A stretch of DNA of 45,298 nt, from the NCBI GenBank assembly GCA_902564535.1, contig CACFBG010000010.1, positions 1 through 45,298 on the forward strand, read 5' to 3'. Under the pieces are notes generated by a model. It searched no databases and had not been told where the DNA came from. It saw nothing but the letters and a program-made list of their open reading frames with translations. Position numbers and translations under genes: made by a program. Shown here one piece after another: positions 7,845-16,562 of the stretch; positions within the stretch are counted from its first letter, which is position 1; every line of letters begins with the position of its first letter. Origin of the DNA: an uncultured Prochlorococcus sp. Its GTDB lineage: Bacteria > Cyanobacteriota > Cyanobacteriia > PCC-6307 > Cyanobiaceae.

Positions 7845-8908
7845 AACTTATCTTACCTATTTCAGGTAAATCAAGCCGATTCCCTGGAATGCGCCCTAAG
7901 TGGATGCTCACAATGCCTAATGGCCAGTTAATGATAGAGCGATCAATAGAAGGATTAAATTTAGATGAAATCGACACGATAATAATCATAGCCTTAAGAA
8001 ATCATTTTGATGAATTAGATTTCTCTCCTGATTATTTAATAGAATTGATAAAATCAAAAGCCAATTATAAAGCTAATCATATAATATCTGTCGATTTAAA
8101 GATTTTAGACAATGCTACTAATAGTCAACCTACAACAATTTTTCGTTATTTATCTACGCAAGAAGGAGACTTCCCATTTTTTATAAAAGATTCTGATAAT
8201 TATTTTGAATATAAGCCTAAAGCAGGTAATAATGTAACCTATGTCCCACTGTCAGAGTTGGATCTGGTAGCTGCAGGAACAAAGAGTTATATCCAAAGTA
8301 ATAGGTTTAATGAAGTAGAGCAAATTGCAGAGAAATCAATAATTAGTTCTGATTTTTGCTGTGGAGGATATGGATTTCTTTCTTCTAAGGAGTTCTTAAA
8401 TACCTATAAAGAGTTAGATGGAGAAAATAACTCAAGTTTATATATTTCTCACATAATACATAAACAATTATTAGATGGTAATGTTTTTTATGCAGAGCAG
8501 GCATACTCTTATGAGGATTATGGAACTGCTAATGAATTTTTCTCATATACTAAGAATAGTTCTACAATATTCTGTGATTTCGATGGTGTTTTAGTCAAAA
8601 ACTCAAGTAAATTTTCAAAAAAACCTTGGAGTTATGAGCCTTTAAAAAGTAATTTAGAACACTTATCAAATTATCTTAAGAATTCGACAAGTTCAGAATT
8701 GGTTATTACTACATCTAGACCTCTAGAAGAATTAGAAAAAATCAAATTATTTTTAGAATCATTTGATATATTTCCACATACAATCATTACTAACCTACCG
8801 CATTCGAAGAGAATATTAATAAATGATTTCTCTGCAACTAACCCCTTCCCATCAGCACAAGCAATTAATCTACCTAGAGATTCAAGTATTTTAAGTGATT
8901 ATATTTAG
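7841..8908 (+). CDS. Nucleotidyltransferase-like / HAD phosphatase fusion
   Basis: A 355-residue protein with two domains. Residues 1-230 resemble a sugar-phosphate nucleotidyltransferase (SSRFPGMRPKWML near 11-23, a modified form of the usual G-x-G-x-R-x(n)-P-K signature). Residues 243-355 form a small HAD domain with CDFDGVLVKN (nucleophile Asp near 246), TTSRP and a LINDF motif. GTG start in a 4-nt overlap with the epimerase. Its end overlaps the convergent MetE-like gene by 4 nt. The loss of the canonical glycine-rich loop makes true transferase activity uncertain. It may be a trimming or activation enzyme for one branch of the glycan. Confidence 0.6.
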   Translation: MKLILPISGKSSRFPGMRPKWMLTMPNGQLMIERSIEGLNLDEIDTIIIIALRNHFDELDFSPDYLIELIKSKANYKANHIISVDLKILDNATNSQPTTIFRYLSTQEGDFPFFIKDSDNYFEYKPKAGNNVTYVPLSELDLVAAGTKSYIQSNRFNEVEQIAEKSIISSDFCCGGYGFLSSKEFLNTYKELDGENNSSLYISHIIHKQLLDGNVFYAEQAYSYEDYGTANEFFSYTKNSSTIFCDFDGVLVKNSSKFSKKPWSYEPLKSNLEHLSNYLKNSTSSELVITTSRPLEELEKIKLFLESFDIFPHTIITNLPHSKRILINDFSATNPFPSAQAINLPRDSSILSDYI

Positions 8909-10005
8909 CCCAAATGAATCATCTTATTCTTTTTATATTCTAGATTTAGAATATTTTTTGCCTCAACCATATGTTTAAATTTTTCATAAACTATCTTATT
9001 TGAGAGATGTTTGATTCCGCAATTTGGAGTTAAATATAGATTTTTTAAATCAATCTCATTCCTAATCATATTAACTTTATCAATTATACTTTGAGTAGAT
9101 TCGATTGTATCTATACAAGGGTGAACAACTCCTAGTAGGATATTCATTTTCTTATCTGCTAAAGAGGAGAGCTCATAGTCTTGATAGTTCCCAGGAAATA
9201 CTAATGACACAAAACTAATTGGTAATTCCTTAAGCATAGAGATGGCATATTTATAGTAAGGGTAAGGCATTTCATATAAAGCTTTTTGCTGCTTTATAGA
9301 AAAATCATTTGTGATTGAATATGGGTTAAAATCACATAAATGTACACCTATATTTATACCTTCTATTCCATTAAGCATTATTTTTAGAGCATCATAAGCA
9401 TAATTAGAAGCTTCTCGATCCCAGCAAAGGAATGGATCATCAATCTGTATCCATTTGCATCCTGCTTCTATTAAAGCTTTTATTTCTTTATTTAAACCTT
9501 CCGCAATAGTATATGCAAGTTTAGAATTATCATTATAGCAGTGACTATCTATAACTCTAACCATTGAGAATGGCCCAGGAATATTTATTTTAATTTCTTT
9601 ATTAGTCACAGAAGATGCTAATTTCCAGTCTTGCACAAGCAAAGGACCAGACCATTCGATTTCTTTTTCGACATAGAAGTTGTTATTAACACTATAATTT
9701 TCCTCAACACTTTGCTTATTTTTCTCTAACTTAATTCCTTTAAAGGCATGCCTGAAATAGTAAATGTAGTCACTCTTTGTTTTATCAGCTCTAAATAATT
9801 CTCCTTCTGAAAATAAATCTAATCCCAATGAATTCTGAAATTCAAATGATCTTTTATATAGTTCTAATGGCAAACTATCTTTGGATTCAATTTTGAATTT
9901 AGATCTCCAATCGCAATTATTTATGGGTACCAAAGTATTGATATCATTTCGATTAAGAGTGAAATCACCTTGATTTTGACTGCCGACTACTGTTAACTTA
10001 ACCAT
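8905..10005 (-). CDS. MetE catalytic-domain-like (cobalamin-independent methyltransferase) protein
   Basis: A 366-residue protein like the C-terminal catalytic half of cobalamin-independent methionine synthase, without the N-terminal half (full MetE is about 750 residues). Visible motifs are IQIDDPFL near 186-193 (MetE has IQIDEP), the zinc pair HLC at 222-224 and LTPNCG with a cysteine at 329. The zinc-ligand glutamate is not obvious, because its region reads SLVFPG. It sits between glycan genes rather than methionine genes. It may move a methyl or related group between thiol and folate-like carriers, or act on a glycan precursor. Family clear, substrate unknown. Confidence 0.65.
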   Translation of the reverse strand: MVKLTVVGSQNQGDFTLNRNDINTLVPINNCDWRSKFKIESKDSLPLELYKRSFEFQNSLGLDLFSEGELFRADKTKSDYIYYFRHAFKGIKLEKNKQSVEENYSVNNNFYVEKEIEWSGPLLVQDWKLASSVTNKEIKINIPGPFSMVRVIDSHCYNDNSKLAYTIAEGLNKEIKALIEAGCKWIQIDDPFLCWDREASNYAYDALKIMLNGIEGINIGVHLCDFNPYSITNDFSIKQQKALYEMPYPYYKYAISMLKELPISFVSLVFPGNYQDYELSSLADKKMNILLGVVHPCIDTIESTQSIIDKVNMIRNEIDLKNLYLTPNCGIKHLSNKIVYEKFKHMVEAKNILNLEYKKNKMIHLG

Positions 10006-10145
10006 TTATCTCCAATTGCATTTTCATTATTATATATCCTTAATGTCTCAACCTCTAAAGCTGTCACACTTTAAGAAATTACCTAGAAGTGAATCATATA
10101 TACTATTTGTTATGATTTATTGAAAAGTAATTTTTCAAGACTAGA

Positions 10146-11069
10146 TTAATCTATCCAATTATTAAATTTAGAAATAAAGATAGATCCTTCTCTATGAGAA
10201 GTAGGTAAGTCTTCAATTGTTTTAACCTTTCCCCATCCTGTTTTCTGGGAGTAAACAGTTAGATTATTCTGGACAAATAAATTCCATAATATTACCCTAG
10301 TTTTTGTAGTTGAAACTTCTGCGATTATATCCGTTTTCTCAAAGGTTGAAATATCTAGAGCTTCTAATACATCTGCTTCGGAGCCTTCAATATCCATCTT
10401 TATAAGATCATATTTATTGGAAAGCCCTTTTGCATCTATAACATCGACTTCATATTGATCAATAGGGCCATAACTTTCTTTTTTATCATTAATATAGCTA
10501 CCAGTAGAATTATTAATTATTCTTGTGAAATTTGCTTTTCCAGTATAAGCTGAAACAGCTTTTTGATAGAAATCATTATTCGGAGAATTATTTAAATAAT
10601 TCTTGAAAAATTTAGCATGAGTATCATCTGGCTCGAAGGAATCTACCTTGTAGCCTAATTGGCAAAGAATTTTACTATGCAGACCACAATTAGCGCCTAT
10701 ATCACAGACTCTTGTGTACTTATTTTTGTTTCTCTTATAGAAGTCGTAAATCAATAATTCATCAATACCAAAAAAGTGTCTTGAATTAATATTACCAAGT
10801 GATATGTATGGGAAATCAATTCTTATACCTAAAATTTCATCAATTGTTTTATGATTTTCGAAATGAACCGCATATTTTGCTATCAAGAGTTTTTTAAAGA
10901 GTTTGTAGATATTCGATTTAGTTGATTGTAGTAGAGCATCGGTCGCCAAAAAATTAATGACATTGGTTGTATCAAAACACAAGTCTTCTAGCTGTATTCC
11001 CTCTAAGCCTTCTTCTGGGAGTGAGTTTAAAAGCTCGTTAAGTTCTTCTTGCTTCAAATCAGTTCTCAT
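10146..11069 (-). CDS. FkbM-family methyltransferase
   Basis: A 307-residue SAM-dependent O-methyltransferase of the FkbM family. Motif I is DIGANCG at 123-129, FEPD lies at 145-148 and the family hallmark KMDIEGSE at 224-231. Residues 1-100 are a family-variable helical extension. FkbM enzymes methylate sugar hydroxyls in polysaccharides and natural products. It lies between the MetE-like gene and the aldolase-methyltransferase fusion on the same strand, with short AT-rich gaps. Confidence 0.8.
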   Translation of the reverse strand: MRTDLKQEELNELLNSLPEEGLEGIQLEDLCFDTTNVINFLATDALLQSTKSNIYKLFKKLLIAKYAVHFENHKTIDEILGIRIDFPYISLGNINSRHFFGIDELLIYDFYKRNKNKYTRVCDIGANCGLHSKILCQLGYKVDSFEPDDTHAKFFKNYLNNSPNNDFYQKAVSAYTGKANFTRIINNSTGSYINDKKESYGPIDQYEVDVIDAKGLSNKYDLIKMDIEGSEADVLEALDISTFEKTDIIAEVSTTKTRVILWNLFVQNNLTVYSQKTGWGKVKTIEDLPTSHREGSIFISKFNNWID

Positions 11070-11166
11070 AGCAGAACATATTCTATACGATTGTATAGAT
11101 AATTATTGATCTTTATACATTAAATAATTAACTTTATAGAAATCAATTAAAAATAGAGTTTATTCT

Positions 11167-12930
11167 TTATTCTATTTTTAAGTCAATATTGAAAACCGAA
11201 TAATAGTTAGTATAACCAGAGGTTTTAAATAATTCTTCCCATTGTTCAGAGGTTTTCGCATTTATAGCAGTAATAGACCAACTAAGAAATTCATTTTTTG
11301 ACTTAAGTGAATTATCTTTTATTGCAGGAACGACCACTAGTGAATTTTTTGAAACTCTAGAAATTTCTCTTATTGAAGCGGGAATAAGTTCTTTTGGAAT
11401 TTCTTGGAGAACATCAATACAAAGTGAGAAATCAAAGAAATTTGTAGGAAAAGGAATTTTTACTACAGAAGCATTAATCAATTTTTCACTTATTGATGAC
11501 GGCGAAGAATTTATGGCATATTCTGATATATCTATCCCATAAGTTTTTGGATACCCTCTTTTTGTGAGTTCTTGCACCATATAACCTTTAGCGCAACCAA
11601 TATCTAAGATAGTGTCGTTTGTTGAAAAATTAAACTTATCAATTAATTCATTAGCAATGGATTTCCAATAATCTTTAACAGATTTATATCCACCATAGCC
11701 CAATGATCTAGGACCATCAAAGTAAAGTTTTCCTTGATGTCTTACATTCTCAAGTAAGGTATGCATTAGAGGATCATTAGCAGTTTGATTTTCCTCATCT
11801 AATCTCGCAAATAAGGAGTATTTCTTCCTTTCTTCAAACTCTAAATTACTAACTTTTCTTGGTGATGATTTTTTATCTATAAAATTTAGATTAATAAATC
11901 TAGGTGTGTTCTCTTTTTCATGATTTGCATTAGTTTTGCTAGCCATTATTGAAGCTACAGAATAAATCTGATCTTCTTGTCCCCCAACTATTCCATCTTC
12001 TCCAAGTTTTTTAAATAAATCAATACTATCAACATTATATATAGCTGAAGCTTTCAATACATGATTAGCAAAGCCTGAGAAAACACCGCTAATACCGCTA
12101 ACTATACTTAATGTAGAAGGAAATGGTTTGTTTATAGCATAAGTTGAACTTGCGTAAGTAACAAGGTCATATAATTTAGATAAATTTATCCCAGTATTAT
12201 AACTTTTAGATTCTAATAGGCTAGCTAATACTTCAAGTTGTGTGTTACCTGCTCCTGCTCCATAAGAACATATAGATGCATCTAAGATCTTAGCACCCTT
12301 TTGTAAGGCTACATATGAATTAGCTACCGCAAGACCAAGATTATTATGGCCATGGAAACCAACTGGAATAGTTAAATTATTGACAAGAGTTGTAATAGTT
12401 TCTTCAGTCCTTTCAATATCAAATGATCCTGCTGAATCATATATACAAATACCATTTGCGCCTAAGTTTTCAAGGTATTTTGCCTCTGCTAATAACTTTT
12501 CTGGTTCAGCCATATGAGACATCATTAGACAAGATAATACTTCAATATTTAATGAAGCTAACTTCTCTATAAAGCTCGTTGCCAAATTAGACTCTGTACA
12601 ATGAGTTCCAACACGAAATATATCAACTCCAAGATCTATTGCGGGTTTAATATCTCTTTCAAAAGTAGCAAATCCTGGCATTACATGAACTGCTAATTTT
12701 GTCTTGGTAAGGAATTTCTTTGCAACCATAATCATTTCTTTGTCGCTATATGGACTTATTCCAACCTGAAAGGAAGAGGCTCCTAACCCATTGCCATGAC
12801 CAACTTCTACTGAATTTATACCAGCTCTATTAGCTAGATTACAGTGGGTTTCTATTACACCAATAGAGAGCTTATGCTTCGCAGCATGGTTTCCATCTCT
12901 AAGAGTTGAATCATGTATTAATACATTCAT
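11167..12930 (-). CDS. 4-hydroxy-2-oxoacid aldolase fused to a SAM methyltransferase
   Basis: A 587-residue fusion. Residues 1-335 match the HMGL-like/DmpG (MhpE) aldolase family: DSTLRDGNH at 7-15 with the catalytic Arg-Asp and His, GHGNGLGASS, and metal-binding HGHNNLG at 193-199. After a linker, residues 400-587 are a class I methyltransferase with ILDIGCAKGYM at 441-451. That part matches the free-standing methyltransferase at 30908-31579 along its length (YFDGPR/YWDGDR, YGGY, SGY/TGY). DmpG enzymes cleave 4-hydroxy-2-oxoacids to pyruvate and an aldehyde, and usually pair with the dehydrogenase encoded just upstream, as here (6-nt gap). It may run in the synthetic direction in a glycan locus. 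The fusion is unusual. Confidence 0.8.
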   Translation of the reverse strand: MNVLIHDSTLRDGNHAAKHKLSIGVIETHCNLANRAGINSVEVGHGNGLGASSFQVGISPYSDKEMIMVAKKFLTKTKLAVHVMPGFATFERDIKPAIDLGVDIFRVGTHCTESNLATSFIEKLASLNIEVLSCLMMSHMAEPEKLLAEAKYLENLGANGICIYDSAGSFDIERTEETITTLVNNLTIPVGFHGHNNLGLAVANSYVALQKGAKILDASICSYGAGAGNTQLEVLASLLESKSYNTGINLSKLYDLVTYASSTYAINKPFPSTLSIVSGISGVFSGFANHVLKASAIYNVDSIDLFKKLGEDGIVGGQEDQIYSVASIMASKTNANHEKENTPRFINLNFIDKKSSPRKVSNLEFEERKKYSLFARLDEENQTANDPLMHTLLENVRHQGKLYFDGPRSLGYGGYKSVKDYWKSIANELIDKFNFSTNDTILDIGCAKGYMVQELTKRGYPKTYGIDISEYAINSSPSSISEKLINASVVKIPFPTNFFDFSLCIDVLQEIPKELIPASIREISRVSKNSLVVVPAIKDNSLKSKNEFLSWSITAINAKTSEQWEELFKTSGYTNYYSVFNIDLKIE

Positions 12931-12936
12931 TATTTT

Positions 12937-13803
12937 CTATAGTATTTCAGCTACTGAAATAGCAGCGGAAGTTATTATATCTAGATTACCAGAATATTTA
13001 GGTAAATAGTCTCCTTTCCCTTGTATAACAGCTGAAGCAAAGAGTCTGGAATCCTCTATCATTTTAGGGTTTACCAATATTTGATAACCTGGAACATATT
13101 TTTGAATTGCTATTTCAGCATTTCTTGTGATATTTAGCCAGTCTATCTCTCTTGAACGATGATCATCTATTAGAGCTGAAAAAGATGTTTTCATTGTCAC
13201 AGGAGGTTCAGCAGGGTTTACATTTAATATAACTTTAGAGTTGCAATTACAAAAAAAAGAGACCGCCGACTCTGTATTTTCTATATAATTATCTATATTC
13301 CTTCTTGTTGCCATACCAGCACTTTTTGTAGATATAGTAGAAGCAATTTCTACATATTTTAGTTTTATATTCCTTTCATTAAGAACCTTATACCACTCAT
13401 ATAGAATAGGGATGGAAGATTGCCCCCCACAACTTATTAGATTTACATTCTCGCTATTTTTACATTCTTCTAGGTTTACTGTAGGAATTATTTTTTTTCC
13501 AATTCCCGAAGGAGTAAGATCTATAATTGGTATATTAGCTTTTAGAAGTTCATTTGAATTTATGAGATGTGCCTCAGCTGATGTACAATCAATTGTAACA
13601 TCTATATTTGATTTGTAATCAATAACAGATTTAATACCTTCTGCAGAAACATGTTTTGAAAAATATTTGGCTTCTTGCATGCCCTCAGAGAATGGATTTC
13701 TTCCTGCAACTAAATATAAATCTAAGAGTGAATTATATTTTATTTTTCTAAATAAATCTCTTGCAATATGTCCTGAACCAATTATAGCTACGTTTTTGCT
13801 CAT
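12937..13803 (-). CDS. Acylating aldehyde dehydrogenase (DmpF/MhpF-like)
   Basis: About 288 residues. The NAD motif GSGHIA is at 9-14, the catalytic cysteine in SCGGQSSIP is near 125, and the family block STKSAGMATRRNID follows. The family converts aldehyde + CoA + NAD to acyl-CoA, with direct channelling from the DmpG aldolase; that partner gene follows after 6 nt. ATG 13803 lies 4 nt after the SDR stop and matches the family N-terminus better than the overlapping ATG 13836. It is slightly shorter than DmpF (about 310 residues). Expected product: acetyl-CoA or a related acyl-CoA, or the free aldehyde in reverse. Confidence 0.8.
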   Translation of the reverse strand: MSKNVAIIGSGHIARDLFRKIKYNSLLDLYLVAGRNPFSEGMQEAKYFSKHVSAEGIKSVIDYKSNIDVTIDCTSAEAHLINSNELLKANIPIIDLTPSGIGKKIIPTVNLEECKNSENVNLISCGGQSSIPILYEWYKVLNERNIKLKYVEIASTISTKSAGMATRRNIDNYIENTESAVSFFCNCNSKVILNVNPAEPPVTMKTSFSALIDDHRSREIDWLNITRNAEIAIQKYVPGYQILVNPKMIEDSRLFASAVIQGKGDYLPKYSGNLDIITSAAISVAEIL

Positions 13804-13807
13804 AGTT

Positions 13808-14647
13808 TTACTGATCGAATTTTGTATTATTTCCACTTCTACGTAGTTTATACATATTCTCGTCTTTTTCCAATGCCATAACTAAACTATTATTATTTTT
13901 ACCCTTCCAATTATCATTGACAACCGAGAAATTTCTTCCTGAGACTATTTTTAATTTTTGTTTTCTTATCCACTCTATACAATTAACTATATCTATTAAT
14001 GGAGTTGCATTAGAGGGATCTTTTATAAAATCACTTACTTCTTTATGTTTTTTAGAATTTGTATTGGTATTTTCTAAAGTGATGTAATGTGTTTTGGTAT
14101 TGGTCCAGCCTGGCCCAATAATACAATATTTAGTTAATTGGTCTTCAAAAGCTAATAGTTCAAACATTTTGATTAAATGTATTTTAGCAGATGTATATGC
14201 TGAAAATGAATCCACTGCATTATTCGTTCCTCCTCCAGCAAAGAAAAGTACTAAAGGATGATCGTTATGTGTTTCTATCCCTTTAGTAGGAATTAACCTA
14301 TGTAAAAATCTAAGTTGAGCGAGTGAATTTAAATAGAAGGAATCTTCCCATTCATTTATATTAGATGAATTAAACTTCTGAAGAGGGAGTGGTGAACATG
14401 GACATGAAACAAGAATATTCCAACTTTCAATATATTTATTTATTTGTTTAGCCGCTGTATCTATTGAATTACGATTTTGTGCATCACATTGAAAAAAATA
14501 TCCTTCTGGCAAATCCTTCTTAAGTGAAGCCAATGATTCTTTTTTTCTATAAGTACCATAGACTTTGTAACCTTGATTATAATAATATTTTGCAATATAT
14601 AGACCAATATCACTGGTAACACTAAGAATGACAATTGATTTCTTCAT
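13808..14647 (-). CDS. Short-chain dehydrogenase/reductase
   Basis: A 279-residue SDR-fold protein. The cofactor loop is degenerate (SVTSDIG near 9-15), as in divergent SDRs, but YTSAK in the active-site region supplies Tyr and Lys. It lies 3 nt downstream of the TPP enzyme and 4 nt upstream of the aldehyde dehydrogenase, so it belongs to the TPP-SDR-dehydrogenase-aldolase operon. It may reduce the ketone formed by the TPP enzyme. Confidence 0.65.
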   Translation of the reverse strand: MKKSIVILSVTSDIGLYIAKYYYNQGYKVYGTYRKKESLASLKKDLPEGYFFQCDAQNRNSIDTAAKQINKYIESWNILVSCPCSPLPLQKFNSSNINEWEDSFYLNSLAQLRFLHRLIPTKGIETHNDHPLVLFFAGGGTNNAVDSFSAYTSAKIHLIKMFELLAFEDQLTKYCIIGPGWTNTKTHYITLENTNTNSKKHKEVSDFIKDPSNATPLIDIVNCIEWIRKQKLKIVSGRNFSVVNDNWKGKNNNSLVMALEKDENMYKLRRSGNNTKFDQ

Positions 14648-14650
14648 TTT

Positions 14651-16399
14651 TTATCTTTGAGGTAAATTTTCGATAGATGGATATGGATCCCAAGGTGGTC
14701 TTCTTATGTTATTCCCATCTTTATCTTTTTTAAAGCCACCTCTTGGTAAAAGAGGTGTTTTTTCTGAAATTTTGACTTCTATTACATAAGGACCTTGTAT
14801 ATTCTCAATTGTTTTAGATATAGATCTCAAGTCTTCTAATGAATCCATTGAAATATATGAGATTTCATAAGCTTTTACTAATTTAGCAAAGTCTGGCAAT
14901 GAAAGACCTGATTCTTTATCTACGCCAAATCTTCGATCAAAAAAGTTGTCTTGAGTATTTTTGATAGCTAGATAACCGTCATTATTAAAAAGAATCACGA
15001 CAATATTTAATTTATGATGTTTTATTGTTTGCAATTCTTGGATATTAAATTGAAGACTTCCATCTCCAATAAAACAAAGGACACGATTCTGGCTCCCGAT
15101 ACATGCTCCAATGGCCTCTGGCAGAGCCGATCCCATACAACCAATTCCAGCTCCGGTGATTAATCTATTATTTGTTTTTAATTTAATAGATTGCAATACA
15201 GAAAATAATACATTTCCACCTCCATCTACTACAATTATATCATCTTCTCTTAGGGATTTACTTATATATTCATATACTTCATATTGGTTTATAGAGTTTT
15301 TTGGAATGCAGTTTTTGCACTCTTCAATTATTCTATAACTCCTAAAAGTTTTTATTTTAGTATATAAGTCTATCCATTTTGAGCTTGCCTTGACTTCACA
15401 TATTTTGGTTATATCTAATTCTCTTAAATCTATTTTTTTGTATTTAAATCTTTTATTCCCTTTAAATCTAATTGATTCTGAGTCATCAATATCATATATA
15501 AATATATCTTTTGCATCGGGAGCAAAAGATTCAATATCATCTCCTGTTAATAGCTTGCTAAGATGGGTCCCAAAACCGATTACTAGATCAGAGTAATTTA
15601 CTGCAAGATTAGCCTCTCTAGTACCACTAATTCCTAATAAGCCACAGTTTTCATTATCTGAAAAACTCGCAAAATCAAGTGTATTCCATGTTAATACATA
15701 AGGTATATTATTTCTTTTGCAATAAGCTACTAAGTCCTTGTTCTTTTTTGCTAATCTACATCCATAACCTAATACAAATATGGGCCTTTTGCTTTTTAAA
15801 AGGACATCTTTTAATTCTTCTAATAAGTTTTTGTGATTTTCAAATAGATTTAACCTTCCTTTGTTTATTGATCCTTCGATATTAGCCCATTGGAATTCTA
15901 AAGGAATATCTATCCAAATTGGTCCTGGCCTTCCATTTAATAGATCATGCTCAGCTAACTCCAGAATCTTGAAAAGTTCTTCTGCTGAATCTTTTAATTG
16001 ATAAACCGTTTTAGATAATGGCTTAACTACATTTACAATATCTAAGTGTTGACTTCCAGATTGCCTCAAAGTATTTAATGCTTTTGCATCTTCAGACCTT
16101 GCTTGTCCTGAAATAAATACACAAGGTATTGAATCAAGATAAGCAGATGCTAACCCTGTAATTGCATTTGTGCCGCCAGGGCCAGTAGTGACCATGCAGG
16201 CGTTTGGTAATCCCTTTATGCGAGAACTTGCTACAGCCGCGAAAGAAGCAGCTTGTTCATGATGTGTATAAATTACATTAAGACCTACCTCTTCAGCTCC
16301 GTGCAGTAAGTGGACAACTGAACCACCAGTTACTCCAAAAACATTGCTTGCGCCAATGTTTTTTAGCCAATTTGAAAGTACTAGTGATAATTTCATCAA
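14651..16399 (-). CDS. Acetolactate-synthase-like TPP enzyme
   Basis: A 582-residue thiamine-diphosphate enzyme of the acetolactate synthase/benzoylformate decarboxylase family. The catalytic Glu is in THHEQAASF (E48), with a TTGPGGTNA block, and the TPP motif is GDGSLQFN at 445-452 with N473 completing it. The length equals a full ALS catalytic subunit, but no regulatory subunit is next to it. Start is ATG 16399 (a second ATG follows at once). First gene of a coupled operon with SDR, acylating dehydrogenase and aldolase-methyltransferase. Family members that act on sugars, such as YerE of yersiniose synthesis, transfer a two-carbon unit from pyruvate to a ketosugar. That role is my inference. 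Confidence 0.8.
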   Translation of the reverse strand: MMKLSLVLSNWLKNIGASNVFGVTGGSVVHLLHGAEEVGLNVIYTHHEQAASFAAVASSRIKGLPNACMVTTGPGGTNAITGLASAYLDSIPCVFISGQARSEDAKALNTLRQSGSQHLDIVNVVKPLSKTVYQLKDSAEELFKILELAEHDLLNGRPGPIWIDIPLEFQWANIEGSINKGRLNLFENHKNLLEELKDVLLKSKRPIFVLGYGCRLAKKNKDLVAYCKRNNIPYVLTWNTLDFASFSDNENCGLLGISGTREANLAVNYSDLVIGFGTHLSKLLTGDDIESFAPDAKDIFIYDIDDSESIRFKGNKRFKYKKIDLRELDITKICEVKASSKWIDLYTKIKTFRSYRIIEECKNCIPKNSINQYEVYEYISKSLREDDIIVVDGGGNVLFSVLQSIKLKTNNRLITGAGIGCMGSALPEAIGACIGSQNRVLCFIGDGSLQFNIQELQTIKHHKLNIVVILFNNDGYLAIKNTQDNFFDRRFGVDKESGLSLPDFAKLVKAYEISYISMDSLEDLRSISKTIENIQGPYVIEVKISEKTPLLPRGGFKKDKDGNNIRRPPWDPYPSIENLPQR

Positions 16400-16562
16400 A
16401 ATTTCACAAGGTTTTCACTTTACTACAATTTTCTAAATCTTCATACAGTTTGAATTATATGATTAACATATCAACAGATTATATTTAGATCTAATTGTTA
16501 GATTAATGTAAGAAGAAAATTCATCAAATTAATTGATAGTCGAGCTATTTAGTTGAATTAAT

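Noticed and set aside
12937-16399. Aromatic-compound (meta-cleavage) catabolic operon
   Set aside because: Only the last two enzymes of that route are present, with no dioxygenase, hydrolase or hydratase, and all neighbours are glycan genes.
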